DNA of 64,000 bases from Duganella rivi (GTDB lineage: Bacteria; Pseudomonadota; Gammaproteobacteria; Burkholderiales; Burkholderiaceae_D): positions 434,001-498,000 of the forward strand of contig NZ_WWCK01000003.1 of NCBI RefSeq assembly GCF_009857435.1, written 5' to 3'. Under the pieces are notes generated by a model that saw only the letters and a list, made by a program, of their open reading frames with translations, had not been told where the DNA came from and ran no database searches. Both the position numbers and the translations under genes were made by a program. Below, one piece after another: positions 40,159 through 48,074 of this stretch (its first letter is position 1; every line of letters starts with the position of its first letter).

Positions 40159-40848
40159 ATGGAAGCCGAGACCAAAAAAAGCTTGCAAGTCTGGTTAGCT
40201 ATTGTTCCAGTTATTGCCACCTTGGTCTCGACTTTACTGGTAGCGTGGGTCGGTTATACCACTAGCAAGGAAGTCGCGCTGCTGGAACGTGACGCCCACA
40301 AAGAAACCGTTCAATTGGAGCAAGTCAAGTTTCGTGAACAACAGGAGGCACGGCGTCTACAATTTCTAGAAAAGCAAATTCCTTTGCTTCTCAGTGAAAA
40401 AGAAATTGAACGCAAGTCCGCCGCAGCTATCGTACGTCTGATATATCCGAGTGAAGCAGCAGACATATTTTCTCAAGTGCTGCCGGTGGCCACCGAAGCC
40501 ACGCGGCCTGCGTTGCAGCGTGACTTACAGGATGCGGAAACGCTGCGGGCAGCGACCGCCGACTGGGCTATCGTGATTTCAGGGGACAAGACGCTGGAAC
40601 TCGCAAAAAAATGGACAAGCAACTTAGCCAACAAGGGCTACTCGCCTGTGAGGATCTTTTTGAGGGATGGATTCTATCGGGTAACTGCGGGAAGTTACCC
40701 TAGTAGGCTTCTTGCTGAGCAAGCTGCAATTGCATTACGTCCAATCACACGCCAAGACGCCTATGTGATTGGAGTGGGAACTTGGTGTCCAGGAGGGCGC
40801 GCCCAGAGCGCCGAAGGCCTGGAACTCACCGCCTGTCAATCAAAATAA
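40159..40848 (+). CDS. membrane protein with coiled coil and SPOR-like C-terminus
   Basis: This 229-residue protein begins with a membrane helix (WLAIVPVIATLVSTLLVAWVGY, residues 12-33). A long charged coiled coil follows (EVALLERDAHKETVQLEQVKFREQQEARRLQFLEKQ). The C-terminal 80 residues resemble a SPOR fold (WAIVISGDKTLELAKKWTSNLANKG, then FYRVTAGSYPSRLLAEQAAIAL). SPOR domains bind denuded peptidoglycan, matching the amidase domain encoded just upstream behind the same promoter. It may position the large hydrolase, or protect against it. Confidence 0.65.
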   Translation: MEAETKKSLQVWLAIVPVIATLVSTLLVAWVGYTTSKEVALLERDAHKETVQLEQVKFREQQEARRLQFLEKQIPLLLSEKEIERKSAAAIVRLIYPSEAADIFSQVLPVATEATRPALQRDLQDAETLRAATADWAIVISGDKTLELAKKWTSNLANKGYSPVRIFLRDGFYRVTAGSYPSRLLAEQAAIALRPITRQDAYVIGVGTWCPGGRAQSAEGLELTACQSK

Positions 40849-40916
40849 GACGAGGATGGGACATTGCGCTGCGACCGCTGCCGTACTATATCCAAGCACC
40901 ATGCGTGCGTCCGCAG

Positions 40917-40945
40917 GTGACTTAAGGTCTTGATTTCGCTATAAT
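40917..40945 (+). promoter_or_regulatory. sigma-70 type promoter for the U32 gene
   Basis: GTGACT (40917-40922), 17 bases, then a perfect TATAAT (40940-40945), 28 bases before the start codon at 40974. The -10 box is ideal; the -35 matches 4 of 6. Confidence 0.65.
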
Positions 40946-40973
40946 TCCCGCCTTCACAGTAAGGAATTAAGCC

Positions 40974-42944
40974 ATGTCTCTGCTAGCCCACCAGCTCGAA
41001 CTGCTGTCGCCCGCCAAAACCGCCGAAATCGGCCGCGAGGCGATTTTGCACGGCGCCGACGCCGTCTACATCGGCGGCCCGGCCTTTGGCGCACGCCATA
41101 ACGCCAGCAATCCGATCGAGGACATCTCCAGCCTGGTGGAGTTCGCGCACCGCTACCGCTCGCGCATTTTCGTCACCATCAACACCATCCTGCACGACGC
41201 CGAACTGGAAGCGGCCCGCAAGCAGATCTGGCAGTTGTACGAGGCCGGCGTTGACGCTTTGATCATTCAAGACATGGGCCTGCTGGAAATGGATCTGCCC
41301 CCGATCCAGCTGCACGCCAGTACCCAGTGCGATATCCGCACCGTGGAAAAGGCCAAGTTCCTCGGCGACGTCGGCTTCTCGCAGCTGGTGCTGGCGCGCG
41401 AGCTGACCATCGAGCAGATCAAGAAAATCCGCGCCGAAGTCGATACGCCGCTCGAATACTTCATCCACGGCGCGCTGTGCGTGGCGTACTCCGGCCAGTG
41501 CTACATCTCGCACGCCGACACCGGCCGCAGCGCCAACCGCGGCGATTGCTCGCAGGCGTGCCGCCTGCCGTACACGCTCAGCGATAGCAAGGGCCGTGTG
41601 GTCGCCTACGAAAAGCACCTGCTATCGATGAAGGACAACGACCAGAGCCGCAACCTGGAGGCGCTGGTCGACGCCGGCATCCGCTCGTTCAAGATCGAGG
41701 GCCGCTACAAGGACATGGGCTACGTGAAAAACATCACGGCCCACTACCGCCTGCTGCTGGACGAGATCATGGAGCGCCGCACCGAGTTCTCGCGCGCCGC
41801 CAGCGGCCGCACCCACATCCTGTTCACGCCGGACGTGGACAAGACCTTCCACCGCGGCCACACCGATTACTTCGCCAACGGCCGTCTGGACAATATCGGC
41901 GCGTTCGACAGCCCGAAATACGTCGGCGTCGAGCTGGGCACCGTCACCCGCATCGCCACCGACCACATCGACCTGACCACCAACGCGGCCATGGCCAACG
42001 GCGACGGCCTGAACTACATGCACAAGCGCGAGACCTTCGGCATCCAGGCCAACACGGTCAAGAAGCTCGGCGAAAGCGAAGACGGCCAGCAATGGCGCGT
42101 GTTCCCGAACGAGCAGATCAGCACCCTGCCCGGCCTCAAAGTCGGCGCCACCATCATGCGCAACCGCGACCACCACTGGGAAGGCGCACTGAACAAGAAG
42201 TCGTCCGAGCGCAAGGTCGGCCTCTACATGACCCTGAGCGAACACGCCGACGGCCTGCGCCTGTCGCTGACCGACGAAGACGGCCTCACCAGCAGCACCG
42301 ACGCCGCCATCGCCTACCAGCCGGCTCAGCAAGCCGAGCAAGCGGAAGCGTCGCTGCGCGTCAGCCTGGCCAAGCTGGGCAACACCATGTTCGCGTCCGA
42401 AAGCGTGGAGCTGCAACTGTCCAAGCCGTGGTTCGTGCCGTCGGCCGCGATCAACGCGCTGCGCCGCGACGCTATTGAAGCGCATGAAGCCGTCCGCCTG
42501 GCCGCCTGGGATCGCCCGGAGCGCAAGGCGCCGGCCGAGCCGCCGGCGATTTTCCCGGATACCCAGCTCAGCTACCTCGCCAACGTCTACAACGAGAAAG
42601 CGCGCGCCTTCTACCACAAGCACGGCGTGCAGCTGATCGCCGCCGCTTACGAGGCGCACGAGGAACCGGGCGAAGTGCCGCTGATGATTACCAAGCACTG
42701 TCTGCGCTTCTCGTTCAACCTGTGCCCGAAGCAAGCCAAGGGCGTGCAAGGCGTGCAGGGCCAAGTCCGCGCCGAACCGATGACTCTGGTCAGCGGCGAC
42801 GAAACCTACACCCTGCGCTTCGACTGCAAGCCGTGCGAAATGCACGTGGTCGGCGCCATGAAGCCGGGTATTTTGAAATCGCCGCCGCCGTCGAACATCC
42901 CTTACAGCCCGATCACCTTCCACCGCCAGCGCCCTCGCGCCTGA
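40974..42944 (+). CDS. rlhA: U32 peptidase-family protein, 23S rRNA hydroxylation factor RlhA-like
   Basis: This 656-residue protein matches the length of E. coli RlhA/YdcP (about 650). The N-terminal U32 TIM-barrel has ELLSPAKTAEIGREAILHGADAVYIGG, and the Cys-rich segment HGALCVAYSGQCYISH, then RGDCSQACRLPY, holds the U32 iron-sulfur/active-site cysteines. A C-terminal region carries more Cys (TKHCLRFSFNLCPK, FDCKPCEMHV), as in the DUF3656-containing group. RlhA hydroxylates a cytidine in 23S rRNA; the substrate here is inferred from length and layout only. It is a single gene with its own promoter. Confidence 0.78.
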   Translation: MSLLAHQLELLSPAKTAEIGREAILHGADAVYIGGPAFGARHNASNPIEDISSLVEFAHRYRSRIFVTINTILHDAELEAARKQIWQLYEAGVDALIIQDMGLLEMDLPPIQLHASTQCDIRTVEKAKFLGDVGFSQLVLARELTIEQIKKIRAEVDTPLEYFIHGALCVAYSGQCYISHADTGRSANRGDCSQACRLPYTLSDSKGRVVAYEKHLLSMKDNDQSRNLEALVDAGIRSFKIEGRYKDMGYVKNITAHYRLLLDEIMERRTEFSRAASGRTHILFTPDVDKTFHRGHTDYFANGRLDNIGAFDSPKYVGVELGTVTRIATDHIDLTTNAAMANGDGLNYMHKRETFGIQANTVKKLGESEDGQQWRVFPNEQISTLPGLKVGATIMRNRDHHWEGALNKKSSERKVGLYMTLSEHADGLRLSLTDEDGLTSSTDAAIAYQPAQQAEQAEASLRVSLAKLGNTMFASESVELQLSKPWFVPSAAINALRRDAIEAHEAVRLAAWDRPERKAPAEPPAIFPDTQLSYLANVYNEKARAFYHKHGVQLIAAAYEAHEEPGEVPLMITKHCLRFSFNLCPKQAKGVQGVQGQVRAEPMTLVSGDETYTLRFDCKPCEMHVVGAMKPGILKSPPPSNIPYSPITFHRQRPRA

Positions 42945-43205
42945 GTCACTTTCATGTTGCGCGCGATGCTGCATCGCGCGCTTTCATGCACCTGTTGCTT
43001 TTGATTGCATAGTTGTTCAACTAGCTTGACAGGCAATAAAACACCAGCTATCTTCACGCCTGTTGCCATACGGCAATTCTCGCCGCGTTCACATACTTGA
43101 ACCACTCGTGCGCTGCGAAAACTTTTTTTGTTGCAAAATGCGCGGCGCCACGGTGATGTACCGTTGGCAACCTTTCATACCAGCCAAAAGCCAAGGGGAT
43201 AGAGC

Positions 43206-46200
43206 ATGAAGAATCTTCCATATCGACAGCGATCAATGGAAACGTTTCAAAGACTGAAGGTAACGGGCTTGCCGCTAGCCCTGAGCCTGGCGCTGGCCGC
43301 TTGCGGCGGCGGCACCGATAATTCACCAAACGCGGAAAACCGCACCGTCAGCGCCATGAAGCGCATGGGCGGCACCTCCGTGGCAAACGAGCCGGAAGTC
43401 GCGCTGACGCCCGTTGCCGCCACTTCCAGCGGCTCCGAACGTGGCGACTTGTCGGCCGCGGCCGCCATCGACCACAACCAAGGCACCCGCTGGGGCAGCT
43501 TGTTTACCGACGGCCAGTATCTGACCCTGGATTTCGGCGTGTCCAAGCCGATCAACCGCGTCCACATCGAGTGGGAAAACGCCCACGCCACCCAGTATTT
43601 ATTGCAGGTCTCTGATGATAACGCTAACTGGACGACGATTAAGACCGTCGACAACAGCCAGGGCGGCATCGAAGACTGGACGGGCCTCGGCGCCCAAGGC
43701 CGCTACCTGCGCATGCAGGGCGTGAAGCGCTCGACCAACTACGGCTATTCGATCTTTGAAATCCAGGCCTATTCGGGCGGCTCCAGCTCGACCACGCCGA
43801 CCGATCCGACCACGCCAACCGATCCAACGCAGCCAGGCACGCCGGTGGTGGTTGATCCGACCAAGCCGGGCGTCGCACTGAAACCTGTTGCCGCGACTTC
43901 ATCCCCAGTCGAAAACCAGGGCAACTCGGCGCCTAACGCCATCGACGGCAAACTCGGCACCCGCTGGGCCAGCGCGTTTGACGACGGCGCATGGATTCAG
44001 TTCGACTTCGGCGCCAAGACCCAGGTCGGCTATATGAAACTGGTTTGGGAAAACGCCTACGGCAAGGCCTACAACCTGCTGGTGTCGGACGATGGCCAGA
44101 ATTGGACCCAGATCCGCAACGTCACCAATGGCCAAGGCGGCACCGAGGAATTCTTCAACCTCGGCGTGAACTCGCGCTTCATCCGCCTGCAAGGCGTGAC
44201 GCGCGCGACCAACTACGGCTACTCGCTGTTTGAAGTCGAATTCAAGACCCCGGGCAGCGACAACACGCTGGGCAGCAGCACCACCTCGCCGTTCAAATTC
44301 CCGGCCAGCGGCGCGGGCTGGGCGCCCCTGCCTGCTTCCGAAGCCATCGAATCGCTGCAATTCACACTGCCGGACGGCACGCTGGTCACCCGCTTCGGCG
44401 CGCGCGGCCTGGGACGCCACGGCCGCGAGCGCGGCGAGGAGTGGAACGAAGCCGGCTACGGCCCGAACGAAACGGTCGATCCAGTCACCGGCCTGCCGGT
44501 CGACAAGGGCCCGGGCAATTACCTGACCTTCGTGCCGCAGTACTTCAAGAACCGCACCTGGGGCATCGAGATCATCGACAACAGCAAGGTGGCCGGCGTG
44601 ACCGCGCCTCGGCTGATCGTCAACGAGTACTTTGGCCAAGCCAACCTGGCCGGCGGCATCGCCTTCTTCCGCGCCTTCGACCGCCCGGGCGCAACCGGTT
44701 ACGGCTGGATGAACAACGGCGCGCTGGCGGCGGGCAACAACCAGCAAAGCTGCGCTGCGACGCCGTACCCGGCGGCGGCGAAACTGAACAGCGCCAATGG
44801 CATCAATAGCTCGTGCACTATCCTGGTCAACGACTACCCTGGCCACGCCGCGCTGAACGCCAGTGGGTTACCGAACGGTCAGACCGTGAACGCGCGCCCG
44901 CTCAAGGCCGGCGACGAGATCGAGGTCTCGCCGTCGATGTTTGCGCCTGATGGCGTAATGGCTGCCAAGGGCGACAACGGCGGCAACCGCTACTACTCGG
45001 CCGAGTTCATGTACGTCGTCGGCGTCGGCATCCGTCCATGGTACGGCGTATTCCCACGCCTTAACTCGACGCAATTGCCGGCCGAGACGCTGGCCGGTGG
45101 CCTCGGTTCGGTTTCGTACGACTACGCGGACAACGGCAACTTCATGTTCCAGCAGCCGCATACCAATATCGGCATGCAGAATATGCAGCGCTTTGTTGAA
45201 GGCCGCCGCCTGTTCCACACCAACTTCACCACTGGCGATCACAATGAGCCGGGCAATGACCGCTACGATGGCGCGGTTGGTTTGCAGGGAGCGCACTTCA
45301 ATCAGTCGTCGTGCTTTGCCTGCCACGTGAACAACGGCCGTAGCTATGCACCGGCTGCGTTGAATCAGCGTCTGGATTCGATGTCGGTACGCGTAGCGAC
45401 CACCAATTCGGCTGGCCAGCAGCTGCCGCACCCTGTGTACGGCACCACGGTGCAGATGAATGCCGTGTCTTCGACTGGCACTGCGCAGAACTGGGGCACC
45501 GGCGTACGCGTATCGGGCTTCGAGTCGACCACCAAGAAGCTGGCCGACGGCACTGCGGTAGAACTGCGCAAACCTAAGCTGGCGTTTGAAGGCCCAGTGC
45601 CAGATACCGTTTCGCTGCGCGCAGCCCAGCCTATCATCGGCGCCGGCCTGCTGGAAGCGGTGGCTGAAGCGGACATCCTGTCCCGCGCCACCAGCGCACC
45701 GGACGTCGATGGCGTGAAAGGCGTGGCCAACTACGTGTACGATCCAGAGACCGGCGCGGTGCGACTGGGCCGCTTCGGCTGGAAGGCGTCGAAAGCGACC
45801 CTGCGCCAACAAGCTGCTGCTGCACTGATACAGGACATGGCAGTCACCTCGCCGGTGTACCGCAACCGTTCGTGCAACAGCGATCCTGCTGGCTGCGCAT
45901 CGGCTCCGGCGCAGAAAGGCATCACCGAGGCTGACCTGCAATCGCTGTCGCGCTACCTCGCACTGGTGGCGGTACCTGCCCAGCGTAGCCTGGCCAGCGG
46001 CTTCCCGAAAGGCGTAGCGCCGATCGATGAGCTGAACGTCGATCCAGCCAAGGTAGCGGCAGGCGCCAAGGTATTCCAGGGCATGCGCTGCGCGGCTTGC
46101 CACACGGCTGAAATGAAGACCGGTAACGGCCACCTGTTTGCAGAACTGCGTAACCAGACCATCCGTCCGTACTCCGACCTGCTGCTGCACGACATGGGCA

Positions 46201-46457
46201 CCGGCCTGGCCGACAAGTTCGCGGAAGGCCAAGCCAAGGGCAATATGTGGCGTACCGCGCCGCTGTGGGGCCTGGGCTACACCGAGAAAGTCATCGGCAA
46301 CGCCAGCAAAGCCGGTTACCTGCACGATGGCCGCGCACGTAACCTGACGGAAGCCATCATGTGGCACGACGGCGAAGCAGCCAAGTCGCGCCAACGCTTT
46401 GAAGCGCTGTCGAAGACCGACCGCGAAGCACTTCTGGCGTTCCTGAAGTCGCTGTAA
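43206..46457 (+). CDS. diheme DUF1111 oxidoreductase with two discoidin (F5/8C) domains
   Basis: This 1083-residue protein has a lipoprotein-type signal (LALSLALAACGGG). Two F5/8C carbohydrate-binding domains follow (about 65-195 and 225-350; repeats of DGQYLTLDFG, DGAWIQFDFG and STNYGYSIFE, ATNYGYSLFE), joined by a Thr/Pro/Asp linker (STTPTDPTTPTDPTQP). The C-terminal part is the di-heme oxidoreductase family (COG3488-like) with heme motifs CFACHVNNG and CAACHTAEM. It is probably anchored to the cell surface or outer membrane and acts as a peroxidase or thiol/sugar oxidase. The two discoidin domains suggest a polysaccharide substrate. Confidence 0.8.
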   Translation: MKNLPYRQRSMETFQRLKVTGLPLALSLALAACGGGTDNSPNAENRTVSAMKRMGGTSVANEPEVALTPVAATSSGSERGDLSAAAAIDHNQGTRWGSLFTDGQYLTLDFGVSKPINRVHIEWENAHATQYLLQVSDDNANWTTIKTVDNSQGGIEDWTGLGAQGRYLRMQGVKRSTNYGYSIFEIQAYSGGSSSTTPTDPTTPTDPTQPGTPVVVDPTKPGVALKPVAATSSPVENQGNSAPNAIDGKLGTRWASAFDDGAWIQFDFGAKTQVGYMKLVWENAYGKAYNLLVSDDGQNWTQIRNVTNGQGGTEEFFNLGVNSRFIRLQGVTRATNYGYSLFEVEFKTPGSDNTLGSSTTSPFKFPASGAGWAPLPASEAIESLQFTLPDGTLVTRFGARGLGRHGRERGEEWNEAGYGPNETVDPVTGLPVDKGPGNYLTFVPQYFKNRTWGIEIIDNSKVAGVTAPRLIVNEYFGQANLAGGIAFFRAFDRPGATGYGWMNNGALAAGNNQQSCAATPYPAAAKLNSANGINSSCTILVNDYPGHAALNASGLPNGQTVNARPLKAGDEIEVSPSMFAPDGVMAAKGDNGGNRYYSAEFMYVVGVGIRPWYGVFPRLNSTQLPAETLAGGLGSVSYDYADNGNFMFQQPHTNIGMQNMQRFVEGRRLFHTNFTTGDHNEPGNDRYDGAVGLQGAHFNQSSCFACHVNNGRSYAPAALNQRLDSMSVRVATTNSAGQQLPHPVYGTTVQMNAVSSTGTAQNWGTGVRVSGFESTTKKLADGTAVELRKPKLAFEGPVPDTVSLRAAQPIIGAGLLEAVAEADILSRATSAPDVDGVKGVANYVYDPETGAVRLGRFGWKASKATLRQQAAAALIQDMAVTSPVYRNRSCNSDPAGCASAPAQKGITEADLQSLSRYLALVAVPAQRSLASGFPKGVAPIDELNVDPAKVAAGAKVFQGMRCAACHTAEMKTGNGHLFAELRNQTIRPYSDLLLHDMGTGLADKFAEGQAKGNMWRTAPLWGLGYTEKVIGNASKAGYLHDGRARNLTEAIMWHDGEAAKSRQRFEALSKTDREALLAFLKSL

Positions 46458-46472
46458 GGTAGTTTGCCAGTC

Positions 46473-46515
46473 GCCCGGGGAGGACTTTAGCGCCTCCTCG
46501 GGCGCTTTCTTTTTG
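46473..46515 (+). terminator. rho-independent terminator after the diheme gene
   Basis: An 11-pair stem (GCCCGGGGAGG with CCTCCTCGGGC, one G-T pair) with a 9-base loop and a T-rich tail (GCTTTCTTTTT). It lies 15 bases after the stop and just before the convergent Lys/Met-rich gene. Confidence 0.85.
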
Positions 46516-46520
46516 GGCGA

Positions 46521-46739
46521 TTACTTCTTCATGTCGTCCTTTTTCATCTCGTCCTTCTTCATCTCTTTTTTCATTTCCTCCTTCTTCTCGTCCTTCTTCA
46601 TCATCCCGTCTTTTTTCATTTCGTCCTTTTTCATCATCTTATCGTTGGCCATTTTGTCCTTGGACATGGCGTCTTGCGCGTAGGCGGCGCCGGACATCGA
46701 CAGGCAGGCGGTAATCAAAGCGATAGCGATTTTGTTCAT
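46521..46739 (-). CDS. exported Lys/Met/Asp-rich repeat peptide
   Basis: The 72-residue product starts at ATG 46737-46739 behind GAGGAG. A signal peptide (residues 1-22, ending GAAYAQDA) is followed by about 50 residues almost entirely of K, D, E and M in KKDEMKKD-type repeats. It would be an extended charged chain in the periplasm, perhaps binding metal through Met and acidic side chains. A SigF-type ECF promoter lies 61 bases upstream and the ECF gene is divergent, so it is the likely main target of that sigma factor. Confidence 0.72.
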   Translation of the reverse strand: MNKIAIALITACLSMSGAAYAQDAMSKDKMANDKMMKKDEMKKDGMMKKDEKKEEMKKEMKKDEMKKDDMKK

Positions 46740-46799
46740 GATTGCTCCTCGTTTAAGTAGAATGGACAGTCTTGCGCAGTAGGCCTCTGCGACAGGTAA

Positions 46800-46825
46800 T
46801 TCGCAGTCATCCTCAACGAGGTTAC
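46800..46825 (-). promoter_or_regulatory. ECF promoter of the SigF type (GTAACC-N16-CGAA)
   Basis: On the minus strand GTAACC (46820-46825) is followed after exactly 16 bases by CGAA (46800-46803). This equals the promoter I recall for Caulobacter SigF, an ECF factor likewise paired with a DUF1109 (NrsF) anti-sigma. It drives the Lys/Met-rich peptide gene. Confidence 0.65.
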
Positions 46826-46869
46826 AGCGCTTCAAAAAAAATTTTCACGAACTGTTACCAAAGGCGTCA

Positions 46870-47442
46870 ATGGATCGAATAACAGGGCAGGATCGCTTGC
46901 GCCACACGGAACTGCGGCTGCATGCGCTGTTTCTGCAAGGGCTGGACGGTGACGCCAAGGCCTATCGCGGTTTTTTGCAAGCGATAACGCCGTACCTGCG
47001 CGCCTTCCTGCGCCGCCGGTTAGGAAGTTGGCCAGACCAGGTGGAAGATCTGGTGCAGGAGTCGCTGCTGGCGATCCATAACCAGCGCGCAAGTTACGAC
47101 ACCGGCTTGCCGGTCACCGCGTGGATTTACGCCATCGCGCGCTACAAGCTGATTGACTGGCTGCGGCGCCACGCGCGGCAAGACAGCCTGCATCAGCCGC
47201 TGGACGATGAAGATGCGCTGTTCTCGACCGCCGACCAGGATGCCGGCGAGGCGCAGCGCGACGTGTTAACTCTGCTGGCCACGCTGCCGGAGAAGCAGCG
47301 CGACGCCATCATCCACACCAAGCTGGATGGATTGTCCATGCGCGAGGCGGCGGATTTACTGAATATGTCGGAAGCGGCAGTCAAGGTATCGGTGCATCGC
47401 GGCTTGAAAACCTTGGCCACCACATTGCGAGAAGCAAAATGA
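46870..47442 (+). CDS. ECF RNA polymerase sigma factor (SigF-like)
   Basis: This 190-residue protein has region 2 at about 35-105 (RRRLGSWPDQVEDLVQESLLAIHNQRASYD, PVTAWIYAIARYKLIDWLRRHAR) and region 4 at about 135-185 (LPEKQRDAIIHTKLDGLSMREAADLLNMSEAAVKVSVHRGLKTL). The C-terminus overlaps the anti-sigma start by 4 bases. With a DUF1109 partner it belongs to the SigF group that responds to oxidative or metal stress. It likely reads the GTAACC-N16-CGAA promoter just upstream on the other strand. Confidence 0.88.
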   Translation: MDRITGQDRLRHTELRLHALFLQGLDGDAKAYRGFLQAITPYLRAFLRRRLGSWPDQVEDLVQESLLAIHNQRASYDTGLPVTAWIYAIARYKLIDWLRRHARQDSLHQPLDDEDALFSTADQDAGEAQRDVLTLLATLPEKQRDAIIHTKLDGLSMREAADLLNMSEAAVKVSVHRGLKTLATTLREAK

Positions 47443-48074
47443 AAACAGATGATTTGATCGAGATGTTATCCAGCGGCGCAGACACGCAGCCGGCGCGCGA
47501 TTCCCTTGCACCGCTGTGGCTCGTGGCAGGCCTGCTGGTCAGCGCGGCGCTGATGCTGGCGTTGCTCGGCGTACGAGCCAACCTGTTTGAAGAACTGATG
47601 TTGCCCGCGTTCTGGAGCAAGCTGGTATTTTCGCTGGCACTGACGGCCGCAGGCTGGCTGGCCGTCAAGCGTCTATCCGCACCCGGTGCGCGCACCACCG
47701 CCCTGCCGTTCTACATCGGCGCCCCGGTGGCGGTAGCCTGGCTGGTGGCCGCCGCAGTCCTGCTGCAAGCCGCACCTGCGGCGCGCGCAGACCTGTTCTG
47801 GGGCACCACGTGGCGCTACTGCCCATTGCTGATCGCATTGATATCGCTGCCGCTGTTCGCCGCCGCCCTGCGCATCATGCGCAGCCGCGCACCAACGCGG
47901 CTGCGCAGCGCCGGTGCAGCGGCAGGATTCGCCGCCGGCGCGGCAGCCGCCGCCGTCTACTGCCTGCACTGCCCGGAACTGAGCATCGTATTTGTCGGCT
48001 TCTGGTACTTGCTCGGCATGCTGATTCCCGCCGCCATCGGTGCGCTCATCGGGCCGCGTGTTTTAGCCTGGTAG
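47439..48074 (+). CDS. DUF1109 membrane anti-sigma factor (NrsF-like)
   Basis: This 211-residue protein has a short cytoplasmic start (MKTDDLIEMLSSGADTQP) and six membrane helices (for example LWLVAGLLVSAALMLALLGV and LIALISLPLFAAAL). A Cys pair in YCLHCPELSIV near the last loop is the expected redox/metal sensor of NrsF proteins. It holds the sigma factor at the membrane until stress. The 3' end overlaps the convergent kinase gene by 12 bases. Confidence 0.85.
   Translation: MKTDDLIEMLSSGADTQPARDSLAPLWLVAGLLVSAALMLALLGVRANLFEELMLPAFWSKLVFSLALTAAGWLAVKRLSAPGARTTALPFYIGAPVAVAWLVAAAVLLQAAPAARADLFWGTTWRYCPLLIALISLPLFAAALRIMRSRAPTRLRSAGAAAGFAAGAAAAAVYCLHCPELSIVFVGFWYLLGMLIPAAIGALIGPRVLAW

Noticed and set aside
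41622-42974. 450-residue leftward frame opposite rlhA
   Set aside because: Shadow frame; the plus strand encodes conserved U32 cysteine motifs.
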